A DNA stretch of 64,000 bases from Coturnix japonica (taxonomy: Eukaryota > Chordata > Aves > Galliformes > Phasianidae). The stretch's first letter is position 1, and every line of letters starts with the position of its first letter. Location: positions 163,475 through 227,474 of the forward strand of contig NC_029531.1 of NCBI RefSeq assembly GCF_001577835.2, given 5' to 3'. The translations under genes were made by a program, and so were the position numbers. The notes beneath the pieces are model-generated. The model did not search any database. It saw only the letters and a list, made by a program, of their open reading frames with translations, and was not told where the DNA came from. This document shows positions 22,095 through 33,885 of this stretch, piece after piece.

Positions 22095-23168
22095 CAGCAT
22101 CCTATGGGCTGTTGGTCTCCTGCTAAGCAGCATCACGGTAAGGGTTGCTATGTATAGTGGGTGCTCGTTGCAGGCTCAGTTTGGGGTTTTGTTGTTGCCT
22201 GCTCTGCCCCTAGTTCTGGAGGCTTTTAGAGGACCGATGCTACGGGCTTTCCATAGAAAAGGGGATCTGGACACGAGCTCAAAAGGAGTGTGAATATCAG
22301 CAGTCTCAGCTTGTGGTGATCCGGAACGTGGCAAAAAAAGTAAGAATAGAGAGGGGAACTGGAAAGGACCTGAAAACGTGTTGGTTTGGTGGGAGAAAAG
22401 TTCTCTGGAGTGACTGGGTGTCAGCAGGAGGGTGAGTGTTTCCAAACCCAAATGGGGCTGAAGCATCAGCAGAGGGGTTGTGGTCTGGATTACGTCCTTT
22501 AGGGTTAGGGGTCAGCACATGGCAGGAGGCACATGGGGTTGGGGTCATGCACAGTGGGGTTGGGCTTGTTACTGTTTAAGAGCATCAGGGTTGAGGTTCG
22601 GGGTGGGCACATGGGGGTTGTGTACCCTTCCCACCCTTCAAACAAGATGAGGGATGGAAGCAGAGCTCAGGTGGTCACAGCAGTGCCACCATCTTGGATT
22701 GAAGCCATTGCCACCCATTGAGCCTCCTCCAGAGCCAGGCAGCATTCCAAGCATGGCTGCTGTCTGCATCCCATCTGCTGGGGGTCCAACAAGGCAGACT
22801 TGGCGGCCCTGCACCCCACCAGCCCCTTGCAGAAGGATTTTGGTGCCATTTCCCAGGATGAGCTGAAGGCAATGGCAGGTGTGGGGAATCATCCGGTGTG
22901 GATTGGATTACAAGTATCCAGAAATGAATGGCAATGGGTGGACAAGTCCTCGTTCAATAGCACAGAGTGAGTATTTGTGCAAGCATTGCCTGCCTCCATC
23001 TGGTCGTGTGTTTTGGGTGCAAACAGCCTTATTTGGCAGCTTTGGTCACCTTCCCGTGGTGGAGAATCACTGCGGGACCTTCAAGAACAGCCAAGTGGAG
23101 GAGGATGACTGTAACGGTGAACACAAGTGGGTCTGCCAGAAAGAACCTTTACGTCTCCAGCCATAATG
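22095..23168 (+). pseudogene. Second B-NK copy, missing exons 2-3
   Basis: The left part (about 22100-22190) matches B-NK exon 1 and the start of intron 1 (CCTATGGGCTGTTGGTCTCC). It then jumps straight into exon 4 at about 22195, so the membrane and stalk exons are deleted. Exon 4 (to about 22340) has TAG where the first copy has CAG (CPQFW). Exon 5 (about 22857-22966) is open and keeps Arg where the first B-NK has a stop. Exon 6 ends at TAA 23166-23168 (KWVCQKEPLRLQP). An AATAAA follows at about 23370. It cannot make a membrane receptor, but it could donate a good exon 5 by gene conversion. Confidence 0.8.
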
Positions 23169-23827
23169 TGAAGGAGATGGAGGGGAACGCAGCCCCTCAC
23201 CCTGATGTGTGCCCATTCTATAAGCCCTAAGCATTGGGGTGAAGCTCTGCAATATGGCTTTGGAAGGATTTGGGGGTGTGCAGAGCCCAGCGCTCCCCGG
23301 GCACACGGGGTGACATCACTGTATGCACTCATGCAATCAGCTCATCATCCTGTGTTATTTCTTGCCATAATAAATACATGAATAAATAAAACACGGCTGT
23401 TGTTCATGCATAATGCATCTATTTGGCCTGTTCCCTCTCTGCTTCATTTCCTTTGTCTTCCTGCAATAGGAATTCCATCTTGGAGGGGATGGGGACGCAG
23501 CCAGGGTCATAGACGTGACCCTGAAGGAGCTGTGCCAGGTGTGGGGTGAGACCCATAGCAGTGAGCACAGGATCTCTCATTTCTCTGCTCATGGTGAGGA
23601 TGGGAGGGGGTTCAGCAGAAGCTCTCCCTTGGAGTTCTTTACGGCTGTCCCATAATTAGGAAGAGTCCCTTGGGAGAGAGTCTTGAATGGAATCTCAGTA
23701 ACAGAGTAGGGGAAAATTGGGCCACTGAGATGCAAAGGACAGAAAAGTGAGATTTATTTTTATTAATTTTCCATCTTTCCAATGGGCTTTGGAATGAGAT
23801 GAACCAATATGGGGTGATGCCTTTGGA

Positions 23828-24018
23828 ATGATCCGAGACAGCCAGCACGGCTTCACCAGGGGAAGGTCATGCTTAACTAATCTTGTGGCCTTCTATGATG
23901 GAGTGACGGTGTAGGTGGATGAAGGGAAAGCGACCGATGTCATTTACCTGGACCTGAGCAAGGTCTTTGACATGTTCCCCCATCACAACAACCAGGGTCA
24001 TTCTGTGATTCTGTGAAT
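23828..24018 (+). mobile_element. CR1 LINE fragment
   Basis: It contains a piece of the CR1 reverse transcriptase frame (DSQHGFTRGRSCLTNLVAFY, then VIYLDLSKVFD) and the CR1 3' end (CATTCTGTGATTCTGTGA). It has an internal deletion and is 5'-truncated. It is absent from the matching place in the first cassette (about 14.68 kb), so it inserted after the duplication, or was lost there. Confidence 0.85.
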
Positions 24019-24351
24019 GGTTGGGAAGGTTAAGTAGCTCCTGGTTTAGGGCACAGTATTGGTGCCCCCTTTTCTAGGATTGGGTCTTTATCTGGGGAAG
24101 CTTCTCAAGACTCTATGAAAACCCTGAAATCCCTCATTCTATACCAAAATATTGGCACCCTCACCATGGGGATGCTCGGTGGCACACCTGTATCACTTCC
24201 ACCAGCAGCAGGAGGACAAGGACTTCCAGCACTACCCAGAAAGGAATGATGAGCAGCTGCACGTGGGGGCTTTTCCTTCTCACCCCTTTTCATTTGAACC
24301 TGGTCGAGCAGAGAGCAGATGTGATTTTGCTCTTTTCTCCCCTTTTTTGAC

Positions 24352-24378
24352 TGTATTTATTTATTTATTTATTTATTT
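24352..24378. repeat. (ATTT)n microsatellite, copy 2
   Basis: The counterpart of 15038-15073, somewhat shorter. Confidence 0.8.
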
Positions 24379-25064
24379 TTTGCTGGGTACTCCACGTTAC
24401 TCCATCAATACTGATATCCTTCATCTCGTGGTTCCCTGGATTGTTTTGTTGGACTCCTGTTTCCATAGCAGACGTAGAAGTGTTGGACCCATGCTGCTGT
24501 CTACCCGTGCTGCCCTTCCAGCCCTCAAAAATGAAAGCAGCAGGCAGGAAGAGAATTATAACAGCAGGCTGGTTTTGTTCACACTGCAACCACATCCTGG
24601 ACCCTCCCCCTACACAAATGGTTCTCCTTTTGTGCAAGGAAAGTAGAGGCTTCGGGACAGCACTCTACAACTCCAAGGGAGAGCTTCTGCTGAACCCCCT
24701 CCCATCCTCACCATGAGCAGAGAAATGAGTGATCCTGTGGTCATCCCTTGCCAATGGAAGAAAGGATGGAGATGGAGGTAGTTTTGCATGGGGTCTGTGG
24801 GAATAAGGGCTGCAAAGGAGAGCTGAGCAGCTGCTTTGCAGGCAGGCAGGACCCAGTGGTTGTGAGGGAGAAGTGATCTGTGAGGGGATGCAGAGTGTGC
24901 TGTGAGCTGGAAGAAGTGTGCAAAACTGGGGTGAGAAGCATGAAGAAAGGCAGCAAAAGGGAGTGATTTCCCACTTCCTTTCGGGCACAGTCAGGGCTCA
25001 CACCCGCCCCCCGCCCCCTCCCCGTCCCCGCCCTTCTGCCCACCCGATGGTCTGTAGAATCAGA

Positions 25065-26575
25065 GACTATTCGTTCTTCATGCTCTGCTTTGCTTAACTG
25101 ACCAATCACCAGGTCAAGGCTAATAACTACATACAGACACTAATTTCGTGAACAGTAAAAAATGGCTTCTTTATTGCCTCGTGGTGTTTGTTTATATACA
25201 GGGTCTGCTACGTGTACACCCCTTTAAGCTATGCATAATATCCAATCACAGAGCAGGGGAGGTCCTGTCACATCACAGCCTGAGTGTTCCTGCATGCCTA
25301 CTACAACATCTCCCCTTCCTCATGCTTGATAAAGCCCTGCCCCGCTACAACACGAACTCAAATTCTAACCCTACTATCTTATATTGCAATGCTTACGAAA
25401 TTCCATTCACTGATCAAAAATATTAAGTCATCATACGATTTAAGCTTTGCTGTAGACAACCTATGAAGCAAGGTATACAGATTGTGAAGCATATGAAGAC
25501 AAGCAGCACAAGTCCTAATCCCTTGAAGACCTGGATAAATCATGAAGCCATGCCACCAAACAGGTTACACAACCAGTCTCCAAATGGGTCGTTGACTATC
25601 CCTATCTTCTTGACATGTCCCTTCATCCAGTCCAACTTCTTGTGTATGGACTCACTGTGGTCACTCAGATTGAAGCAATGCCTGCCTTCAACATCTTGGC
25701 AACCATGTCCATGGGCAAGCAGGAGAGATTCTATAGCCACCCTATTCTGGAGGACTGCCTGTCTGATGTTACCCACGTCCATCAAAAATTCTTTAGATAC
25801 CATCATAGCATTGCCAGCTTGACAAACCAACATGCCATGAGCTATACTAAGCAAACACCAGCTGTGTCCAAGCGGAGTGACATAAAGCAAGCACTGACTG
25901 TTTCCCTAAATAACAAGGTCCTCCAATCAGATTTCTTGGAACGCCTTGCCAAGCACGGTCACCACAAATTATGAATATCCCTAGTAGCAATGTTTTGGCC
26001 GTATTGCCCACATCATAAACATGGGCCTAATTCAGAGGGCCTGGATGTTGAATTGGGTGCTACCATAACCTGGGAAAGAGCAGCAACAAGACCCTCATTA
26101 GTCACAGGATTAGCCTTTTGTTTGTCCAAGATATACTTGATTATTTCCCCTGGGGTTGATATTTCCTCAGGTGCTGCTTGGAGCAGTTCTCGTATACTTT
26201 CATGTGATCTTTGCTTAAAGCAGTCCACTATGACCGGATCATGCACAGCTTGGGGTAGATCAGAGCCCTCAATTGCTTTAATCAGTTGACCTGAGCAGAG
26301 CACCCTGTGCCACTAGTGACTCAAGGGCATTTAGTGTCCAAGGCGATCTCAGCCCCTTCTTCTCAATAGCCTCTATCAGCTGAGCAACCGCTTTCAGTTC
26401 CAAAAAGAAACACGGGAGCCAAGGGCACCGCTAACTGGGCCCACATGTAACGATAACAGGGAATGCCTCCGCCCACATTCTGAATAGCTTCCTTTATCTT
26501 TGACCAATCCGTGATTTGATCCTCCCCAGCACACGGAATGAAGCAACGCCCAAATCTGTAATATGTCATGGAACA
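25065..26575 (-). mobile_element. Alpharetrovirus-like (EAV-type) fossil, long copy
   Basis: A minus-strand fossil, in order: gag-like part (about 26570-25990; LIKAIEGSDLPQAVHDP, STPGEIIKYILDKQK of the capsid), directly followed by an env transmembrane-like part (about 25980-25540; [30 protein letters not shown]), then a terminal repeat (about 25440-25065) with TATATAAAC and AATAAAGAAG on the minus strand. The polymerase is absent, as known for EAV-HP-type elements. It is broken in several places. A shorter sister at 15785-16450 sits at the same site of the first cassette. Confidence 0.85.
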
Positions 26576-26709
26576 GAAACAGAATTCTACTTCTGCTCGC
26601 TCCATCTTCCCATCCATCTTCTACCCCATCTCCTCCACCATCTCCTTATCAGTCTCCTTCCTTTCTCACCTTTCCCCAACTCCTTCCCCCCTCCTCTACT
26701 CCAGCACAG

Positions 26710-28360
26710 ATGTGCTTCATATCGGGCTGCAACCACCCCAGTTTCTCCCATCCCCGGAGGACCCTCCTGGCTCATCTCATGGCTCTGCACCTCCTCCAAC
26801 TGGGATCAGGTAGGGGTCTGGTGGGGCTGCTGTGCCTGACAGTGGTGTTGCTGTGGGACCAGGAAGCAGCCGTGGGGCAGGGAGGATCCAAGCCCAGCAC
26901 CCACCCCTGTTTGGGTTTCGCTTCCACTTTGGTTCTTTCATGAAACGTGTGATTTTGGGTAGAAATTCTGTCTCTTCTCCACCTCCACCACACGTTGTGA
27001 ATGGGTTCCTACCCCCAGGAAGCCTTCCCCACTCCTTCCTGCTCCCTCTCCAGTGCTTTGACATGGGATGGAGCACACACCAACTTAACCGTGTTCTGCT
27101 CCATGCCCCCACATTCACACAGCCACCATCTCACCATCTCTCTGTGCCCTTCTCATTGCACAGCCCAGCTCACAGTAGTGGCACCAAACCCTCATGTCAC
27201 TGCCATTGTGGGACAGGATGTCGTGCTGCGCTGTCATTTGTCCCCTTGCAAGGATGCTTGGAGTTCAGACATCAGATGGATCCAACACGGATCTGCTGAG
27301 CTCTTGCACCACTACCAAAATGGAGAGGACCTGGAGCAGATGGAGGAATATAAAGGGAGGATAGAACTGCTCAGGGATGGCCTGTCTGATGGAAACCTGG
27401 ATCTGCGCATCACTGCAGTGACCTCCGCAGATAGTGGCACATATAGTTGTGTTGTGCAAGATGGTGATCACTTTGCAGAAGGTGTGATGAACTTGGAGGT
27501 GTCAGGTCAGTGGCTGGGGTGTCTATGGATGGAGAGCTGAAGGACAGCAGCCTTTGGAAGAGGTCTGGGTTGAACTGCCCCATGAGATTCTGGAGTTGCT
27601 GTCGGTGCACAGTGCGATTTGGGGATGCATCTGCATGGATGAGGTGGTTGGGTTGGGTTTCTGGGATGGGTTTCTTCGTGTCTCAGTGGCAGTGGGCACA
27701 CGATGCTGAGCTTCTCCTCCACTTCTCTCCTGTGCCAAGCTGGTGTTGCTTGTTGTGTGTCACTGCTCCCTGGTTGCTGCCCCTTTGGGTTCCCTGGTCA
27801 CCCAAGGCTGAGTCTTTCTTTTCCACTGATGGGAATGAAAAAGGAACCCTTTTCCTGTTGCATTTTCCAGATCCCTTTTGTGAGAATGAAGGAACCTGGC
27901 AGGTGGCTCTGGTTGTGGTCATCACACTTCTGTTTGGGTCAGGTTTCTTCAACGTTTTTCTCTATAGAATGCAAGGTGAGCTGAGAGCAGAGGGGACGGA
28001 GCACAGGGAGGTGTTGTGCAGGAACAGGGATGGTTGGGGTGGTGCTGAGCTCTGCTCCATGGAGCTACACAGGAGGAGGAAGTGGGATTTTCCTAAGATT
28101 TTCATGTTGCTCATTTAATAATGTTTTCCTTTCTTTTGGGAATGAAGGAAGGGGTAAAAGGAGAGGATTAATAGGATAAGAATGTGGCTGGACCATGGGG
28201 CAGATGGAAAGGTCCAGACTCTGTGGAGTTGTCCCAACAAACCAAGCTGCCCCACTGACCACCTCTTCCTCTGCTTTATTTTCCAGCGGCACAGAGCAGA
28301 GAGCACAGAGCAGAGAGTGAGTCCTCCCAGCCCCTTCCACCACCTTCCAATAATCTTTGA
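26710..28360 (+). CDS. BG-b: BG receptor lacking the heptad array
   Basis: Exons: 26710-26809 (signal peptide, MCFISGCNHPSF), 27164-27505 (Ig-V; VVLRCHLSP, SAELLHHYQNGEDLEQM, SGTYSCVVQDGDHF), 27871-27975 (membrane, DPFCENEGTWQVALVVVITL), 28287-28316 (30-base heptad exon). All are open. The Ig-V is of the second type, shared with BG-e, while the membrane exon is of the CENEG type shared with BG-a, so the gene looks like a mosaic. The frame runs past the last donor to a TGA at 28358-28360, and an AATAAA stands at 28633-28638. A short-tailed product is therefore possible. No further heptad exons exist before the ERVL fossil. Confidence 0.8.
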
Positions 28361-28625
28361 ATATCTGTTACCAACTTTGTATTATTCCACCTTAAAATAA
28401 GCTTTGAATATTTATTACCATCCTTGTATTATTCCACCTTCCAATAATCTATGAGTATTTGTTACCATCTTTTTATTATTTCACCTTACAATAATCTTTG
28501 AATGTTTATTACCATCCTTGTATTATTCCACCTTAAAATAAGCTTTGAATACTTATTACCGTCTTTGTATTATTCCACCTTAAAATAAGCTTTGAATATC
28601 TGTTACTATTTTTGTATTATTCCAC
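28345..28625. repeat. AT-rich tandem repeat behind BG-b
   Basis: Six or so units of about 46 bases (TTTGAATATCTGTTACCA, TTGTATTATTCCACCTTA). It is the longest of the three such arrays. Confidence 0.85.
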
Positions 28626-28629
28626 ACAT

Positions 28630-30470
28630 CTCAATAAATGGCGACCAGGTACCTGAAACAACAGATCTGGTTGAGAATGAAGTTACTAAAGCTGATTCAG
28701 AAGAGCCTCCTAGGACAGACTTATTACAGACTTTTACTATCATAACACAAAAAATGAAAACGGTCCAAGAACGACCAGCGGGGGTGCCTCCTGATCAATG
28801 GCCCCCTGCTGAAACACACTTCCATGTGAAGGCCCGCCCATATACGGCCACTGAATTGATCGACTGGGTATGCGAGAAGCCATCTATGAGGACGTGTTTA
28901 ATAGCCCTGAAATGTTAAGATTCTCGACTGGGATGAAAGACCTAATTTTACAACAGGCTCCCTTGCACATGTATGGAACACAAGTTTCTGTACTAAATCT
29001 GTTAGTAGCATCAGAAGCAGCGGTTCAACAGGCAGCCCAATTGGTAGCTGATTTGGGGGAGACAGCGCCTACGAACCAAGCGTAATATTTGAGTGGTAGA
29101 AGAGGCTGAGGTTTTACCAGTAGTTAAAACTAGAAGACCGGCCCCGTGAACCCCTCAATCAGGACCAATAAGAGTGTCCCAGAAACAAATGTTCAATGAC
29201 CTCCTCCAGGTAGACGTTCAGTTTGTGAAAATTGACCGTCAGCCCAACCAGGTTCTCCTTCGGCTGTGGAAAAAACTGAAGGATGAAGAGAAGTTCCAAA
29301 ATTACCCTAGAAAACTGAGGGTAAGAATTATAGAGCGATGGCTGCCAGTAACCTGGAATCTAGAGGACTTCATTGTTCCGAATTGGAAAAAGAGGCCGCC
29401 TCAAGTGTCTCGGGCCACGATGACTGAGATGTCGGAGGTAAAAGACTTGAGTCTGTCCCAATTCATGGCATTATGAGGGACGTCAGTCCCCCTAGGGCCT
29501 CCAGATGGGACCAGAGGCCCTACATAGAAGTAACTATATATTGGTCCTGAAGGAATGTTCAAAAGGTTATGGCCCTAGTTGATACTGGGGTAGAAACATC
29601 TATAATATACGGAGATCTGATGAAATTTAAAGGTGAAAGAGTGATGACTGGAGGTTTTGGGGGACAGACCATTCCGGTCACTCAAACCTGGATAAAATTG
29701 GGGGTTGGGCATCTCCCACCACAGGAATATAAGGTATCTATTGCCCCAGTTCCAGAGTATATATTGGGAATAGTTATCTTGTGGGGCCTAGTCTCCATGC
29801 AACCGCGGCAGAGTTCAGGCTCTGACAAAGATGTATTAGTATCCAGGCGATACAGACAATATTGAGAGGCCATGTGAAACATGAGCCTATTTGTCTGCCA
29901 AAGCCGTGCTGGATCACTATTGTGAAACAGTATAGACTCCTGGGTGGGTATGAGGAAATAATGAAAATGGTGCAGGAATTAGAAAGAGTGGGTATTAAGA
30001 GGCCTGCACGTAGCCCATATAATTCCCCAATATGGCCAATGCGAAAGTGGGATGGAACATGGAGAATGATGGTAGATTACAGAGAACTGAATAAGGTCAC
30101 ACCGCCTATTCATGTGGCTGTACCCAATATTGCCTCCCTAATGGACACTCTAAGTAGAGAAATTAAAACATACCATTGTGTCCTAGGTTTAGCAAATGCA
30201 TTCTTCAGTATTCCGATAAGTGAAGAATCACAAAATCAATTTGCTTTTACAAGGGAAGGCAGGCAGTGGACTTTTCTGGTCCTACCACAAGGGTACATGC
30301 ACTCTCCCACCAATGGTCATAATTTCGTGGTGCATGACCTGGCTAATTGGGAGAAACCAGATAATATAAATTTATATCATTATATTGACGATCTCTTGTT
30401 GACATCCGACTCATTAGAGGCAGTGGGAGAAGCAGCAGATTTGTTAACAGCAAAGAAGAGATAATAACCG
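28630..30470 (+). mobile_element. ERVL-like endogenous retrovirus fossil B
   Basis: A broken plus-strand fossil with gag-like (about 28.65-29.47 kb), protease-like (about 29.57-29.8 kb; ALVDTGVETSI) and reverse-transcriptase parts (about 29.9-30.46 kb; YIDDLLLTSD). It stops inside the polymerase. It is close kin to fossil C and follows the same BG exon and the same AT-rich repeat, so B and C are most simply duplicates of one insertion. Confidence 0.8.
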
Positions 30471-30689
30471 ACCATGAAAGCAGGAAGTATGAAATGTGGT
30501 GTCCTGTGGCAACTTCCAGTAAACCATCTATCCTGTGTTGGAAGGTTTGAGGGGACCAGGAAGGGTTTGTGGGGAAAGGTGCGCAATGGCTTGGTGCAAC
30601 TATTGCCTGCAAGTCCTGGATTCCTTTAATGAAGGAGAAGGTTGTTAATGGCAGGAGTGAAAGGATGGCCGTCCCCGATGTTCCCTGGA

Positions 30690-31760
30690 AGCATTTTAGC
30701 TCCAGCCTCATTTCAGCATCGCAACCAGTACAATGCCACAACACTGGATACTCTTGTTTATTGGTCTACCATCACACGCCGGAGAGGTAGCCTGCTGAAT
30801 ACCGCCAGGAGAACCATTGGTGCTGCCATCAATTTTCTTTGGGGTCCGGACAGAACTCACTGGCATTGCCACAGAGTCCCAGCCATAAACCATCCTAGTA
30901 ACATAAGAGCATCTATTCAGGCTGGGAGGGTAGGATAGACATACACGAAGCTTGTTTAACTGCAGTTTGCCCTGACTCTGTAGTGTCTTTTTTACTTCAC
31001 GCATCCCATGATCTTCTTTGTAAGTCTTTCCATGTCTCAGTAGCTGGCACAAAATGGGGTAAAAGGACCCAAATACTCCATTATTACCCAAGAATCTTGA
31101 CAAGTTTGCTTTGATGCTCGTAGGGACTGAACACTGAACTTATGACTATCCCACACTGGTAGTAATTTGGTTTCCCCAGACACTAGGAGCACCCAGAATT
31201 CACAGATAACTTGCACGTTCTGTTGGTTATAGCCCAATCCTCTTTTTCTGCAGAATATGCTTGNNNNNNNNNNNNNNNNNNNNNNNNNNNNNNNNNNNNN
31301 NNNNNNNNNNNNNNNNNNNNNNNNNNNNNNNNNNNNNNNNNNNNNNNNNNNNNNNNNNNNNNNNNNNNNNNNNNNNNNNNNNNNNNNNNNNNNNNNNNNN
31401 NNNNNNNNNNNNNNNNNNNNNNNNNNNNNNNNNNNNNNNNNNNNNNNNNNNNNNNNNNNNNNNNNNGGTCCTCCGGGGATGGGAGGAAAGTGGGTGGTTG
31501 CAGCCCAATGTTGAAGCCCATCTGTGCGTGGAAGCGAGAGGAGCAGGGAAGGAGTATGGGGAAAGTTAAGGAGAGAGGAAGGAGGGCTAGGAAGGAGATG
31601 TGGAAGTATAGAGGATAAAAAATGGTTTAAACGATGAGAAAAGGAAGACTCAGAAATGAGGGGTGGTGAATGAAATGGGAAGGAAGTTGGTTCGAAGGAG
31701 ATGATGGGAAGAAGGAAGAAGCGGGAAAGAAGGACTGGACAAGGGAAGGATGGGGGAAAA
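30690..31760 (-). other. Inverted BG/ERVL piece around an assembly gap
   Basis: On the minus strand, 31760-31467 resembles the CT-rich BG leader and BG exon 1 (ATG at about 31521; MGFNIGLQPP-like frame-shifted signal peptide sequence). After the gap, 31260-30700 resembles the RNase H side of the ERVL fossils. The order BG then ERVL is the same as in the plus-strand cassettes but reversed. This is either a real inverted cassette or an assembly artefact; the gap and the poor sequence at 31760-32030 leave it open. Confidence 0.5.
31264..31466. other. Assembly gap (203 N)
   Basis: A run of N. The sequence just right of it (about 31740-32030) is rich in homopolymers (long A, G and T runs) and looks like low-quality read ends. 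Confidence 1.
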
Positions 31761-32069
31761 AAAAATTAAAACTGGGGAAAGTAAAATTATGAAGGAATTT
31801 TTTAAACCTGTCACGGGAGAAAAAACAAGGTTGTTAGGGTTTTTTCCCCCCACAGGGGGGTTTTGTTTTAAAAAACCCAGGCCCAAAAAAAGGGGGGGCA
31901 GGGGGGGGAAGGGAGGGGGGGGGGGGGGGGGAATGGGGGGGGGTTTTTTTTACTTTCAAAAACCCCCCAAACCCGGAAAAAAGGGTTTCCCCCAATTTTT
32001 TTTGAGCCACAGCCAAAGGGCCACCACCTTGGCAAGAGCCGGTGCTCCTCAGCAGGCTGTGGAATCTCT

Positions 32070-33665
32070 CTCTTTTCCTCCTGGCTCATCTTGTGGCTCT
32101 GCACCTCCTCCATCTGGGATCAGGTAAGGGTCCTGTGGGGCTGCTGTGCCTGGTACTGGTGTTGCTGTGGGTCCAGGGAGAGGCCATGGGGCAAGGAGGA
32201 CCCAAGCCCAGCACCCAGCCCTGCGTGGGTTTTGCTTCCACTTTGGTTCTTCATGAAACATGTGATTTGGGGTAGAATTTCTGTCTCTTCTCCACCTCCA
32301 CCACACGTTGTGAGTGGGCTCCCACCCCCAGCAATCCTTTCCCACTCCCTCTTACTCCCTCTCCAGTGCTTTGACATGGGATGGAGCACACACCAACTCA
32401 CCCTGTGCTGCTCCATGCCCCCACATTCACACAGCCAACATCTCACCATCTCTCTGTGCCCTTCTTATTGCCCAGCCCTGCTCACAGTGGTGGCACCAAA
32501 CCATCATGTCACTGCCACCGTGGGACAGGACATTGTGCTGCACTGCCAGTTGTCCCCCAGCAAGGATGCTTGGAGCTCAGACATCAGATGGTTCCAGCAC
32601 GGGTCTGCTGGGTTTGTGCACCACTACCGAAATGGAGAGGACCTGGAGCAGATGGAGGAATATAAAGGGAGGACAGAACTGCTCAGGGATGGCCTGTCTG
32701 ATGGAAACCTGGGTCTGCTCATCACTGCAGTGAGCTCCGTCGATAGAGGGTCCTACATCTGTGCTGTGGAAGATAGTGATGGCTATGCAGATGCTGTGGT
32801 GGAGCTGGAGGTGTCAGGTCAGTGGCTGGGGTGTCTATGGATGTAGAGCTGAAGGACAGCAGCCTTTGGAAGAGGTAGGGGCTGAATTGCCCCATGGGCT
32901 GCTGGAGTTGCAGCGGGTGCATGGTGTGATCTGGGGATGGATCTGCATGGATGAGGTGGTTAGTTTGGGCTTGTGGGATGGGTTTCTTTGTGTCTCAGTG
33001 GCAGTGGGCACATGATGCTGAGCTGCTCTTCCGCCTCTTCCAAGCTGGTGTTGCTGCCATTGTGTACCACTGCTCCCTGGTTGTTGACCCTTTGAGTTCT
33101 GTCATCTCTCAAGGCTGAGTCTTTCCTTTCCACTGATGGGAATGAAAAAGGAACCCTTTTCCTAATGTTTTTTCCAGATCCCTTTTCCCAAATCGTCCAT
33201 CCCTGGAAGGTGGCTCTGGCTGTGGTCGTCACACTTCTGGTTGGGTCAATTGTCATCATTGCTTTTCTCCTGAGAAAGAACCGGAGGCAGAGATCCTTCA
33301 TTGTTTATCTCCTGATAAAGAAAGGTGAGTTGAGAGCGGAGGGGACAGAGTGCAGGGAGGCATTGTGCAGGAACAGGGATGGTTGGGGTGGTGCTGAGCT
33401 CTGCTCCATGGAGCTACACAGGAGGAGGAAGAGGGATTTTCCCTAAGATTTTCATGTGTCTCATTTAATAATGTTTGACTGTCTTTTGGGAATGAAGGAA
33501 GGGGTAAAAGGAGAGGATTCGTAGGATATGAACATGGCTGGACTTTGGGCAGGTGGAAAGATCCAGACCCTCTGGAGTTGTTCCAACAAACCAAGCTACC
33601 CCACTGACCACCTCTTCCTCTGCTTTATTTTCCAGCGGCACAGAGCAGAGAGCACAGAGCAGAGA
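32070..33665 (+). pseudogene. BG-c: BG gene without a recognisable start, long membrane exon
   Basis: Only the end of exon 1 is recognisable (to 32123; LAHLVALHLLHLGS). Its start lies in poor sequence next to the gap, so the loss may be an assembly effect. Exon 2 32476-32817 is an open Ig-V (IVLHCQLSP, SGFVHHYRNGEDLEQM, GSYICAVEDSDGYADAV). Exon 3 33178-33324 is 147 bases, 42 longer than in the sisters. After the membrane segment it adds a basic stretch (RKNRRQRSFIVYLLIKK). Exon 4 33636-33665 is the 30-base heptad exon. No more heptads follow before the ERVL fossil; an AATAAA is at 33888-33893. The gene may be real but incompletely assembled. Confidence 0.7.
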
Positions 33666-33699
33666 GTGAGTCCTCCCAGCCCCTTAACTACCACTCCAA

Positions 33700-33885
33700 T
33701 AATCTTGAATATTGTGTACAAACTCATGTATTATTCCACCTTACAATAATCTTTGAGTATCTGTTACCATCTTTGTATTATTCCTTCTTACAATAATGTT
33801 TGAGTATCTGTTACCATCTTTGTATTATTTCACCTTACAATAATCTTTGAATATCTGTTACCTTCTTTGTATTATTCTACACATC
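33700..33885. repeat. AT-rich tandem repeat behind BG-c
   Basis: About four units of the same 46-base repeat found behind BG-a and BG-b, again ending where the ERVL fossil begins. Confidence 0.85.

Larger units (their letters stand above)
23395..24466 (-). other. Unrecognised minus-strand ORF block with a membrane segment (copy 2)
   Basis: The duplicate of 14289-15160. It has the same three parts on minus: METGVQQNNPGNHEMKDIS from 24466, a hydrophobic stretch at about 24262-24165 (LLIIPFWVVLEVLVLLLLVEV), and a frame at about 23640-23410 (LTMSREMRDPVLTAMGL, YDPGCVPIPSKMEFLLQ). All remain open. Between the second and third part this copy carries a CR1 fragment (23828-24018) that copy 1 lacks. 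Function unknown. Confidence 0.35.

Noticed and set aside
31740-32030. Odd homopolymer-rich sequence beside the gap as a structural DNA element
   Set aside because: Runs of A, G and T of this kind next to N are more simply low-quality read ends.
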